Source of the DNA: Symbiodinium microadriaticum
Taxonomy: Eukaryota; Sar; Dinophyceae; Suessiales; Symbiodiniaceae
Assembly: GCA_001939145.1 (NCBI GenBank)
Contig: LSRX01000334.1
Coordinates: forward strand, 10,736-74,735
DNA length: 64,000 bases
Direction of reading: 5' to 3'
The position numbers and the translations under genes were made by a program. Positions within the stretch are counted from its first letter, which is position 1. Each line of letters begins with the position of its first letter. Below the pieces are notes generated by a model. It saw nothing but the letters and a program-made list of their open reading frames with translations. It was not told the DNA's origin and searched no databases. Below are positions 33,765 to 43,569 of this stretch, piece after piece.

Positions 33765-36700
33765 TCTATCTATATACACACGTATAACGGCTAAGGAAGG
33801 CTGCGCAGCAGCGGGGCGATGCACGGATCGTGAATCACTCCTCAGGCAGGTCGGACATGATATCGAAAGTCATAGTATGTCACCCTGAACCGGTATATAC
33901 CTACACGATATCTTTGCTGTCCCTTAGGTTTCCCTAGGTTTCCTGGTTTTTACGCCGTATTAATATGTCGTCAACGACATCTATGCTGTCCCTTAGGTTT
34001 CCTGGTTCTTACGCCGTATTAACATGTCGTTGTGGACCTTCGTAGGTTTTTGGATAAGCCTTCGGGTCGCGGCTTCTTTGTCAGGGAAAGGGCCAGTGTA
34101 GACCCCAGGCGCGCGGAAGTTTCCGAGCAAAGAACTGGACGCAGACTACCTTGGGAAGTGCCTCGGTCTATCAAGGCCAGCCACATCAGGTCACGCCGCG
34201 GATGATGCTGATGCTGGCGAAATCTTGGAATGTACCCTGTAGTAGTGTTTAAGAATTGCTGCTCTGATGTAAGGATTCGGCCCGAACATTCAGGTGTTCG
34301 AGGCGTAAGTAGGTGCGAGGTTCTGGTTTGTGAGTCTGGCTTTCAACAGGGTCATGGCCTGGACACTTCGAGTTCGATGCACAAGAGCTCCAGCGTTTCA
34401 CCTCCTTGGGGGCATCTGTGTTGAGGAACGGCGGCAGCTTGGGCGGCAACGGCAACTCAATGTTCTTCGGTGGTGCTCGCTGGCAGAGGCAAGGCAGAAT
34501 GCTGGGACGAAGAACAGAAAGGCCGCAAGGCAAAGTGATAGTCGTCGTCTTGATCTTGTTGGGGGAGCAACAGTAGAAGAGGCAGGACCAGAATTCTCGG
34601 TCGTCATAAGTAGCAGGAGGGAACGAGAGCACGCAAGAAATGCAGTAACAGTCATCAAATAGCCACAAAGGCTGGAGCTGCAGTAGCAACAATGGTTACT
34701 GTGGCCGGAAAAGAGTGGTGAAGCAGCAGAAAACAGGTTCAGGTGTCTGCCAAACTGAGGTGTGAGGCTTCTTTCGTAGCTTTTCCACGTCAGAGTCCAT
34801 ACATGTCGGAAGACACCATGATGCCAACGAGCAAGATCATCGTCCTGAAGTTTGACCCTGAAACCCCTACACCCCTAAACCCCTAAAACCTAAACCCCTA
34901 CACCCCTAAACCCCTACACCCCTAAAACCCTAAAACCCTAAACCCCTAAACCCTAAACCCCTAAAACCCCTAAACCCCTAAAACCCCTAAAACCCCTAAA
35001 CCCTAAACCCCTAAAACCCCTAAACCCCTAAAACCCCTAAAACCCCTAAACCTTGAAGTCCTTGGCACAGGTATCATCAGACGAAGCTGGCCAATGCAGT
35101 CTTCACCCTGGCTTTGGATGAGAGGCAAAGCAGCAGAGTTCCCAGAGACTCCAATATCCCCTTAATGAAGGAATATATACCTTAAATCCTATTATCAAGG
35201 CGCCTATAATTTAAGGTACAGTTCCTTATTTAAGCGGTATTGGGCTTTTCTGGGTGGATTCCGTCAGTCTTGCGCTACTTGGACGACCTCGGGGTCTACT
35301 AGCAGCGACAAGGCCCACCTCTGCCAGGACCATGACCATGCAATTGGTAAATACAGCCGGGTTCGGTTTTACCCAGACCCTCAAATTACTGTTCCTTTTC
35401 GCAGTCTCCTTTTTCAAGCGTGTAAAATCTGAACCATGACTACTACGTTCCTAGCTGCAGGTTGNAGGAATATATACCTTAAAATATAATAGGACCCCTA
35501 ATAAGATTTTAAGGTTTATTCCGCATTTAAGGGATATTGGAGTCTCTGGGTTGCTGGAACATGCTTCGAGGTGTGCGTTGAAGCCTACTTCAGGGCGAAG
35601 CAGCCATCTTTTTTTATAAACAGGTGTCCCTTTCTCACTGCACTTAGAGAAGAGTGTGAAGTTATTATTTAAGAAGTATGGCGGGGGTTCCGTTCCCAGC
35701 TTCTGAACCCTCACCCAAGACTTTGCCAGAGGCTCTTTGTGCTGCTCCGGGCCTGGCTGCAACCAATCTGCAGGCCAAAAGGGGCTTATAGTTAGGGAGT
35801 TAGGGTTTTAGGGTTTTAGGGTTTAGGGTTTTAGGGTTTGGGGGATCTAGGGTTTAGGGTTTTAGGGCTTTAGGGTTTTAGGGTTTAGGGTTTTAGGGTT
35901 TAGGGTTCTAGGGTTTAGGGTTGTTGTTTAGGGTGTCGGTAGGGATCCCTTAGAAGGAGACCCCAAAAGAGCCCTTAAAGGAGTGTTTTTCCATATGTCC
36001 CGTAAAGGAGCCCTTATGAGTTCTGTGAAGGCGCCGTGAGGGTACTCCGACAGAGTGGTGCTATCATAGATAGACAGATAGGTAGATAGGTAGACAGATA
36101 GACATATAGATAGGTAGATAGATAGATAGATAGATAAGCAATTGGGTTCGTGGTGTTGGGTTTGGTGGTTTCGCATTTTCCTGTGGCACAGGGCGTCGCT
36201 GCTGACTACGACCAGCTGCTACGATGTTATGCTTGAAACACGAGTACCCCACCCAACGCAGGTAACTACGAATCAGGCGGATGGCTTCAACGACACATGG
36301 ATGATGCGCTTCGCGCAGTCTGGGGAAGCACCTCAGACATTGAAAATGTGCAGGAGGTTCGCGAAACCCACAAAAAGCCAGCCGCACCTTCATGTGGCAA
36401 TGTAGCTCTGTGCGAACGTGAGCATGTGCTGTGGTTGGGAAAGGAAGCTCGTCGTTGTGCCCAAACATCGTCGTGTGATTGTGCCACGCTCTTGTTGCTG
36501 TCATCACTAGTTGTGGTCGTTGACTGGTGCTTCAACGTTTCCGTGTAGTGCCTAGGTCCATGGATCTTGGATGCAATGAATTTCTTGCGAGTGTGGACTG
36601 CGAAAGCTTGAGGATGGGACCATGCCGCTTCTCAAGTGCTGCGTTGGAGAAGGCCGTTGCAACAGAGAATAATAAGTATTCGAAGTCAAGCACCTCCGCA

Positions 36701-37898
36701 CGCTTTAGTCGTCGCAAGTAGCGAAGTCTGGATCGGCAGCGTGACCACAAACAAAGACATGAGAGGCCCTGTGTGCAGATGAAAGGGCCCACTCAAAGCC
36801 AGCTTCTACAACTTAGTAGCTGAGTAGGTAACCTTTAACCTTTCTGGGCTTATAGAATCCTACCATAATTGAAAGGTTAACCGTTTTTTGGTCCAGGGTA
36901 CTCAGCCCCTAAGACAGTAGCGTGCCTCCGAAGCCTGAATCCCCGAAAGAGCTTGAAGCTCCCTTGGGGGCGTGAGACCGAATCGCGGAAGAAGACCCCC
37001 ATTGTGAAATTTGAATCGGCAGAGAATCAAACGTGGTTGAAGACAAGTGCGCACAGCTGTGTGCACGTTGTGAAAACGGCTTCACCGCTTCCCCATCTTG
37101 GCATGGCGGAATCAGGCGATGAAGTCTGTGAGGTCGGATGCAACACATTTCCAGTAGAGCCTATTGCGGTCGGGCCACAAAAGGCCTCCGGATCCTATGA
37201 TATATAGGACACAGCACCTGCAGATCCTGAGCACAAAGTTCAACCCACGACAGGCGTGCAGTCTGGTGAATTCTACGAGCCGGATGGCATGGCAGCCATG
37301 AAAGGCACCTCCGAATGGAAGGGAAGCAGAAGTTCGGGTTCGGGTTCATCTATGTTTGTTCAGGCGTTTGTTGCAAAGAGGGTTTCCCTGGATCCCTTGG
37401 TCCGAAGCTTCTCGGATTCTGCAGACTCTTCTGGTACCCACCCTCTCAGTGCCGAGCCGAGGTTTTAGAGGCTAACTCGCCACGAAGCCACGGTTTAGGG
37501 TTTAGGGTTTAGGGGTTTAGGGTTTAGGGGAGTCATGCTTGCGTGGTAAGAACCCGTAGTATGAGCTGTGGGGATCGGGAACAATGCAGCTATGTTCAAC
37601 TATGCTTCGATCTTCGGTGACTCTCCGACATCAGAGGAAGCTCTCAGCTTACATAATATAAGGGCCTTACTAACTAATTGGAATAATAGGGTTTGGGGGC
37701 ATACCATGCCATTATCCTAACAAGGAACCCCCAAAATAGTATTGATTATTATTAGCCTTCTACAGCAACAGCGCAACTGACGTGGAAGGCAAGCCGACCA
37801 AGATTGACTTGGAGCCCATCTGCACAAAGCCGGAGTCCAGAAACATTCTGTGGCATCTTGACGAAACACGTGGGGCGAACTTCCATGTGCGATTCTAA
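28804..37898 (+). CDS. Short-chain dehydrogenase/reductase, retinol-dehydrogenase-like
   Basis: NAD(P)-dependent oxidoreductase of the SDR family, about 340 residues over 17 exons. Exons: 28804-28919, 29062-29108, 29621-29668, 30230-30274, 30742-30783, 31901-31956, 32505-32536, 33267-33320, 33796-33845, 34109-34157, 34426-34488, 35071-35129, 35730-35773, 36262-36327, 36613-36646, 37215 to about 37308, and about 37766-37898. Family motifs appear in order: cofactor-binding VTGCTTGTGF (exon 1), AAKKGAHVVMLNRQS (2), CDLQSFDS (4), DVLCNNAGVMALPDEAP (6), TNHLSHFLLTKEL (8), RIVNHSSG (9), NGGSLGGNGNSMFFGGARW (11), catalytic YHQTK (11/12), APGLAATNLQ (13), SGEFYEPDGMAAMKG (16). Phase is kept across 15 junctions. 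Donors are 10 GC, 4 GA and 1 GT (the GT one at 34158 may be GA). The stop is at 37896-37898. The exon upstream of 28804, the exon 16/17 junction, and a possible extra exon near 37575-37645 are unresolved. The substrate cannot be told. Introns carry palindromic elements of families D, E, H and I and telomere-like blocks. Confidence 0.85.
29700..31890. repeat. Telomere-like blocks inside SDR introns
   Basis: TTTAGGG at 29700-29780, 30320-30405 and 31800-31890; CCCTAAA at 30075-30205, 30885-30930 and 31035-31150. Each lies between resolved SDR exons, and orientation switches from block to block. Confidence 0.8.
31264..31363. mobile_element. Family I element in an SDR intron
   Basis: Terminal repeats CCTATAGTCTCCATTGTAG(TTCC) and its exact complement at the right, 23 bases without mismatch. 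Inside SDR intron 30784-31900. Confidence 0.75.
31983..32161. mobile_element. Family D element with internal duplication, in an SDR intron
   Basis: About 180 bp. The motif GGATCCTACTA followed by AATTTAAGGTATATTCC occurs twice. Lies inside SDR intron 31957-32504. Confidence 0.65.
33495..33780. repeat. Duplicated TA/TATC/TGTC compound microsatellite with an N
   Basis: The order (TA)n-(TCTA)n-(TCTG)n-(TCTA)n occurs twice, at about 33555-33655 and 33675-33775, separated by an N at 33656. It fills most of SDR intron 33321-33795. Confidence 0.9.
34855..35055 (-). repeat. CCCTAAA-type block in an SDR intron
   Basis: About 26 units, mostly CCCCTAAA; ends 15 bases before the exon carrying the catalytic Tyr. 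Confidence 0.85.
35142..35253. mobile_element. Family D element in an SDR intron
   Basis: CCAGAGACTCCAATATCCCC to a diverged right end GGGCTTTTCTGG. Starts 12 bases after the donor of SDR intron 35130-35729. Confidence 0.6.
35465..35549. mobile_element. Family D element, 5' part lost at an N
   Basis: Right half ends GGGATATTGGAGTCTCTGG. The left terminal repeat is missing where the sequence has an N at 35465, perhaps a collapsed assembly. Same SDR intron as the copy at 35142. Confidence 0.55.
35790..35935 (+). repeat. TTTAGGG-type block in an SDR intron
   Basis: Units TTTAGGG and TTTTAGGG, starting 17 bases after the donor at 35774. Confidence 0.85.
36062..36136. repeat. GATA/GACA/GGTA microsatellite
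   Basis: (GATA)n with GACA and GGTA variants in SDR intron 35774-36261. Confidence 0.85.
36812..36913. mobile_element. Family H element in an SDR intron
   Basis: CTTAGTAGCTGAGTAGGTAA to GTACTCAGCCCCTAAG. Flanks ACAA and ACAG. Inside SDR intron 36647-37214. Confidence 0.7.
37660..37757. mobile_element. Family E element upstream of the last SDR exon
   Basis: AAGGGCCTTACTAACTAATT to AACAAGGAACCCCCAAAATA and TTATTATTAGCC. Ends 8 bases before the acceptor of the last SDR exon. Confidence 0.6.
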
Positions 37899-38597
37899 AC
37901 GGTGATTCATGACGAGTTCAACTTTCATGCTCTGATTCTTGGGCGGCTTCATGCAAGCGCACGGGTCGCTAAGCACACGTGTGCCTTCAGCGGGAAAGCG
38001 TCTTAACAAGCACATGAACAAGCCATTGCAGCTTCAAGGGCCCTAAGTTGCCACAGAAAACTTAGGCAAGAAAGCGAGAAGGCATGCGGCGCCTTCAACA
38101 TCGAGTGAGCCCAGACATGGAGGGGTTGTGTTGGCGATTCCTCTCAACTCGGGGGCTTTCGCACCCTTTTGCTCCGATCTAACAATCTGAATTGATTACT
38201 TCCCGCCCGTGCTGCCTCGGCAAAGCCTGGCAGATTGTGGGATTTGCTGCGGTGAGGTGCGGCAGATTCGTGCTTCTGCAGTGCAGCATTGGCGGATTTC
38301 AAGTACAGTGGCGAAGGTACAGGCGCGTTGCATAAAAGCGGCACGGCTGATCTCCAGCGGTACGGCTTGTCCCTAAGTGCTGCCAAATTCCTGTGAATCC
38401 GATGCCCTGAAGCCAGATAGGCATCACGGTTTAGGGTTTACAGCTGACGGATGTTTGCGGTTCCGGTTTAGGGGCATTTGTAAGACGACTTCACTCGCTC
38501 GCTGGCTCGGAGCAAGCGAGAAAGCCCCCTTTTTGGGAGCGCGAACCGCGGGCTGCCTGGCAGCCGAGCTCTCAATTCTCTCAGAGCTGCATCCTCC

Positions 38598-38720
38598 TGC
38601 TTTTTTTTGGGGGGGAGGGGTGGTGGTTTTAGGGTTTAGGGTTGTTGTTTTTTTTTGGTTTAGGGTTTAGGGTTGATTTTTTTTTTGATGGGGGGGGGGG
38701 AGGGGGGGTTGTCGGGGGCT
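38598..38720 (+). repeat. T and G homopolymers with TTTAGGG units
   Basis: Runs of eight to ten T or G interleaved with TTTAGGG. Confidence 0.7.
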
Positions 38721-39550
38721 CCGTGTGTCGGTTTCAAGGAGGCTGGGAAAGGTCTGGTGGAGGTCTCGGTCGTTTCGTTTCCAGTCCAAAGGGCCTCATG
38801 GCCTCAATGAAGATTTCGAGGTGTTCAGGCAGAGAAAGGGCCATGTCCCAAGCCTGAAAGGAACAGGTCGACCTCAAGGAGCCTCATCGGAATGGCGGGG
38901 CTGCGAATGTCAGCTCATTCCATCACGTTCAGAAAACCACCAGCAAGTCGAACGGCAGATGCCTTGCCGGCGCCCAGATGGGCCAATGTGCTCTCTTAGG
39001 CTCGATGCCGTGACGCCCTGCGTGATTTCACCTGCTGCTTCGGGATTCGGCCGCGACAACAGTGAACTCAAGACGTGCACGGGATCATCTTGCCTTTCCG
39101 TGTTCTAGGTGGTTGGTGAGCTGTGACTGCAGGATGGAAGCAGACAAAGACGGCTGTATGGCCATGCCTTGAGAGCCCCGCATGCTGCCCAAAGCTGACA
39201 GGCTAACAGTCACCTCCTACAAAATCAGGCATAAAACAGTCCGGAGCATGTTGAGATGAGATGTCGAGATAAAGTGCATCGAAACCTCGAACATCTCCGA
39301 ACCGAAAACGGTAAAAGGTCAATCTGTCCCGGCCTACTTTAAGCTAGGGTGAAAAAAGGCCCCCGGCATATCATCCTCACCTAAAAGCCAAGCAACGCCA
39401 AGATGATTGCCACGGCAGCACCGATGCTGGGCAGACATGGCTCTGCGAGGACGCATTGGCCCTGGGGGCTCTTAATAGGCTCAGTATCAGGGGCTCCTAG
39501 CCTTCAGAGGCCTTCATGCTTAGGGCTCGGGGAAATCGGAAACGGGGGAG

Positions 39551-39656
39551 GGCTCAGATTCCCTAATTACCCTAATGCACTGTACTTTAAATCATCTTAG
39601 GGATCCTACTATAATTTAAGGTCTATTCCTTAATTAGGGGATATTGGAGTCTCTGG
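39551..39656. mobile_element. Family D element, left end diverged
   Basis: GGATCCTACTATAATTTAAG and GATATTGGAGTCTCTGG match other copies; the left end is degraded. Confidence 0.6.
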
Positions 39657-40069
39657 GTACCCTTATAAGTGGCAGTATGACTACTTAAAGGGACCCCGCT
39701 CTTGGGGGATGGGCCAGGCCAGGGTTGCGGGCGATAGAATCCCCCCCGTTGCGGGAATAGACTTTCAAGTAGACTAGGAGCCCTGAGAAGATGTAAGCAA
39801 TTACATTTCAAAATATACTGGGAACCGGAATAAGGTTTAAGGTAGGCCCGGGATTCAGCTTCGCAAGACCTCGCGCAAGCCTTCGCAAACAGGCGAGTGC
39901 CTGAGTAGCACAACAAGCATGCATCCGGAGACTAGCGGCGATGCAGCGCACTTCTCTGAATGAAGAGCCCCCTAAGATGGAGCCCAAGTTTCCCTGCATC
40001 CCCAATCCCAAAGCCCCAAATCCCCAAAAATCCCCAAAAACAAGCCTAAGGCCCTGAGGTTACCCCCCC

Positions 40070-40096
40070 CCCCCCAACCCCCCNNNNNNNNNNNNA
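40070..40096. other. Assembly gap
   Basis: Poly-C run followed by 12 Ns at 40084-40095. Single Ns occur at 33656, 35465 and 52076, the last also after a poly-C run. Confidence 0.95.
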
Positions 40097-40308
40097 AAAC
40101 AAACAAATTTGAAGAACTCGGCTTCGGCCTCCGAGTGTGTACCTTTCAGGAGGCCAAAGCTCCTCTTGGCCCTTTGCCTCACCTGGCCGAGCACTTTGCC
40201 CAGGGCTTAGACTGACTGGTTCTCTTAGTACACTCCCTTAAATTGAGGAATATACCTTAAGGTTCTAGAAGTTTTCCCTTCAAGGGTTCTATAAGGATTC
40301 CTTTCAGG

Positions 40309-40411
40309 GTTCTTGGTAGGGAATGGGAGGAAATGGGTTTTTGGGACGACTTTTGGGGGACCTTAAGGGACTATCATAGGGATCCAGTCCCCCATTCCTT
40401 ACTAAGAACCA
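40309..40411. mobile_element. Family F element
   Basis: GGGAATGGGAGGAAATGGG to CCCCCATTCCTTACTAAG and AACCAGGG, with GGGGGACCTTAAGGGACTAT in the centre. Confidence 0.6.
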
Positions 40412-41064
40412 GGGCTTAGAAGAGGGGAATACTTCCAGCCCTAGCTAAGGCAGTGAGTGGGATGCGAACCGCAATGTGAAGGATGTGTTCTTAGGTTTCT
40501 TCGAAGACGACTCCGAAGCTAGAATCACATGAAGATGTGTCAAGCCTGAATTGGTGTTTCTATCTGCGGACGGGCAAGCTGCTTGCGCCCTGCAGTCTCT
40601 CTCTCTCTCTCTCTCTCGACTGGCGATCTGCACAGCTACACATCACTCACTTTGAATGGAAGTTGCATGCCTGTGGGAGCGAAATGCTTCAATGCCCGCG
40701 TATTGTTATACAAAACCCGTCTTCGTGTGATCGAAACGTTTCGGTCTTGTGTTCTAGTTGGAGGGATCGCGCACTGCGATTTTCATGCGTACGCCGCACT
40801 AAAGACGCCTAGCAGCTTGGCAGAGTCTCGGAGGCCTTTTGATGGGTCTGGAAGGCTCTGGGTGCCTCTGTTATGCAATTCCCCAAAATGCTTGTGCCCA
40901 GCCGTTTCATCTGATTTCCGACTTTTGGGGGGCCCAGGGGGCATTGGTTGAAGCCATGGCGTCCCTCGCGGCCTTGGGTGGAGCGTGCTTGGCTGGCATT
41001 GGCTGCGGAGCAGGGGTCGTCAAGCTGAAGGCGACTGCTGTCGCGCCTCTTGGAGGAAGGCACA

Positions 41065-41145
41065 TGATTTAGGGTTTAGGGCTTTAGGGGTTTAGGGTTC
41101 TAGTGTTCTAGGGGTTTAGGGTTCTAGGGGTTTAGGGTTTAGATG
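41065..41145 (+). repeat. TTTAGGG-type block, probably in a GFA-type gene intron
   Basis: About ten units between the possible leader exon (to about 41060) and the first resolved exon. Confidence 0.75.
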
Positions 41146-41290
41146 AGAGCGGTGGCAGCAAGAAACAGCTGCATTTTTCGTTCCAACACCGTGTTTACAT
41201 GACGTTGTCCCTGTAGGATGGCCATATGTTCTCAAGAGCCACCTCAAGAAGTGTAGGTAGCATCATGTAGCCCGTAAGAGCTGGACTGTT

Positions 41291-42057
41291 GTGGAACTCA
41301 TCAGAAGGACAGGGTTCAAACTGGCATCGTTTGCTTTTTTGAGCCCGAGGTCAACTGCCACAACACAGGCTTCGGGGGCTAGTCCTCAACCAGTGGCGAG
41401 TGAAGCAGGTGACAAGAAGCGCATCGCTCAGTGTAACTGTGGACAGCTTCGTGTGACAGTCACTGGACCTGACCCAGAGAGGATCAGCCTTTGCCACTGC
41501 AACTAGGTCCCTGAGTGGTACCCTTTTGCCCCTTTTATTTTAGACCGAATAGTAGGAACAAGGGTACCCTTATTATAAAGAGGCTACTTATGAACCAAGG
41601 CAACTTGTGCCAGAAGCAGTCTGGCAATATCTTTGCGGTCCAAGCTCGCTTCCCAAAAGAACAGGTGGCAATTGAAGGAAAGTCGACATCTTGGAAGCTT
41701 CCGAAAGACGAAGCCGATCAGATCGCGTACCGGAACTGCGTCAGTCTCGGAGGCGGTGCCGTCTTCCATTTCTGCCCGGAGTCTGGGTCCTTGTTGGATA
41801 CCATTTTGCATTTCTGTAAGAATAGAACCCCAATAAGGATCAAAAAATGATCATGTTGAATATGTTCCCCAAAAGGGAAGCAGGAGTGTGGCTCAACCGT
41901 TTGGTACACGGCCGATGCGGATGCTGCACGAATTGGCATAAAGGTCGGATGCTTCACGGACCCTTCCTTCCCGCCGCCCAAGCTGTCGGGCTTCGAGTCC
42001 TATATGCATCCCTGGGCGTTGAATACTCCCGCTCTGCAGGTGCAACATATCCCATAA
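41291..42057 (+). CDS. GFA/CENP-V-type zinc-binding protein
   Basis: Member of the family typified by glutathione-dependent formaldehyde-activating enzyme (GFA), which binds zinc through paired Cys motifs; many members have no proven reaction. Resolved exons: up to 41498 (open in frame from 41261), 41600-41778 and 41884-42057. Joined, they give the family order: CNCGQLRVTV, then CHCNLCQKQSGNIFAVQARF, then FHFCPECGSTVWYTADADA, then VGCFTDPSFPPPKLSGF and MHPWALNTP. The stop is at 42055-42057, giving about 186 residues including an N-terminal extension. Both introns are complete palindromic elements: 41499-41599 (GC-AG, family A) and 41779-41883 (GA-AG, family B). The frame at 41291 opens with GTG and has no in-frame ATG, so the true start is in an upstream exon, perhaps about 40956-41060 (MASLAALGGACLAGIGCGAG, leader-like), with a TTTAGGG block in the intron between. 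Confidence 0.85.
41503..41599. mobile_element. Family A introner, complete
   Basis: Begins CTAGGTCCC, ends GAACCAAG and shares the ACCCTTTTGCCC and AAGGGTACCCTTAT segments with the other family A copies. Flanked by GCAA (41499-41502 and 41600-41603). GCAA plus the element is intron 1 of the GFA-type gene. Confidence 0.85.
41783..41883. mobile_element. Family B introner, complete
   Basis: Begins CTGGGTCCTTGTTGGATACC and ends GGGAAGCAG. Flanked by GAGT (41779-41782 and 41884-41887). GAGT plus the element is intron 2 of the GFA-type gene. Confidence 0.85.
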
Positions 42058-42207
42058 GAAGGTTCTTGTGCCTGCACGTTCTACTGACAGAGTGCAGCTT
42101 AGTTTTAAGCATGTGGCTTGAAGTGCTGCTCGTGGCTGTGTAAGACAAAAAGCGACTGCTGATTGAACACGACCTGAACGCACGTTTCCACTGTGGGGTC
42201 AATGCAC

Positions 42208-42322
42208 CCAGAGACTCCAAGATCCCTTAATTCAGGAAAATACCATAAATCTCATTAGGGGTCCTACTTTAATTTAGGGCTTTAGGGTATATTCCTAAAT
42301 TAGGGGATATTGGAGTCTCTGG
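42208..42322. mobile_element. Family D element with clear target duplication
   Basis: CCAGAGACTCCAAGATCCC to GGAGTCTCTGG, flanked by GCAC at 42204-42207 and 42323-42326. It lies about 150 bp downstream of the GFA-type stop. Confidence 0.75.
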
Positions 42323-42401
42323 GCACTAGATTTCTGAGACACGGTCTGTCGCTGTTGAAATCCCTGGAGATTCAACTGGAACGGCACAAAGCAACGACAT
42401 G

Positions 42402-42514
42402 ATATGGGAGTTTCCGGAAATGAGCGGGGTACCTTTTTCTGGGGTCCTTAGACTAAGGATCCTAGTATTTAGGGTGTTAGATTAGGGTCCCCTATTTTCG
42501 GAAACCCCCATATA
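42402..42514. mobile_element. Family G element, complete
   Basis: ATATGGGAGTTTCCGGAAAT to TATTTTCGGAAACCCCCATAT, with AAGGATCCTAGTATTTAGGG inside. Confidence 0.7.
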
Positions 42515-43075
42515 CCACAGTGATGGGTAGTTTCTTGGATTGCATCTCACGGGCTGCCGGATTGAACGCTTCTGCATTTTAGCCAAAGTCATAAAAGACC
42601 AACAAAGCGTGAAGGTTGCAGCCTAGCTCCGCCTAAAGACACGACTTATCCCGGGGAAGCAAGAGAACAAGAAGCGCACAAAAAAGTGAAGCAGCTGCCC
42701 AAAAACAAACATCCGAGAATACCCCGGCCAGATCTTCGGATCGAAGGCGCTGTCAAGCTTCAAACCTCTTTAGCCCTTGACTCTCATGTTTGGAAGCCGG
42801 GGCAAATCCCTGTACTCCTTCGACTATGGAAGCTACGCTATGCTAGTTTCCAGTTTCAGGTCTACCATCAGTTGTAAGCATTTCATCTTTTCCAGTATGA
42901 AACCCAACACATACCCTAAACCCTAAACCCAACACATACCCTCTAAGAGTTTCAGCTTACTCTCTTTTCTTTGTGAGCTTCCAAAGCCCGTCCATAAACA
43001 TGGCAAGGTCTGCCATGTACACGGACGAGGCTGGCTCGCTTGTGGGGTTCATGCAGCTAGTCTCTGTGACATTTG

Positions 43076-43150
43076 GGACTTTCCGAAAATTAGGGGGTAC
43101 CTTATTTTGGGTGTCCTTATAATAAGAATCCTACTATTTAGGGTACTATA
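43076..43150. mobile_element. Family G element, one arm
   Basis: GGGACTTTCCGAAAATTAGG to CCTACTATTTAGGGTACTAT; right terminal repeat absent. Confidence 0.55.
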
Positions 43151-43569
43151 TGTTTCTCGTTTGCTTGTCCCACTCACACTCACTTTCCCGGGTCCTTAGA
43201 GGACCAAATTCCTCCGGACGCAGTGTAGGTATAGTGCGCCCCAGACCACATTGTAATGAGTCAGGCCCCTATAAGATGCTCCGCTGTTCAAATGCTCGCA
43301 AGACAGCTTTCGTTTTGGGGTGGAGGTAGCGCCAAGTCCCAAAATGGTCCGTGGTCATAGCGAAGTCAAACAGATCTCTTCATTCTTCATCATTGCGAAA
43401 GCAAGACCCCCTGCGCAGAATCTGCATTTTCTAACGAGATGCAGGCGCTAGCCAAGGCTGAATCCTCGAAACTGATCAGGGGAACGACAGCAAACCACTT
43501 GTGTCAAGAAAAGATCGCTATCACGAAGCAGCGAACGGAGTGACTCGTCAAAAGAGAGACGCCCCTCAG

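Noticed and set aside
33443-33794. ORFs of Tyr/Ile/Leu/Ser runs
   Set aside because: Translations of the TA/TATC/TGTC microsatellite within an SDR intron.
38725-39108. 127-codon plus-strand ORF
   Set aside because: No recognisable motif or splice context; starts in a homopolymer region and could be chance.
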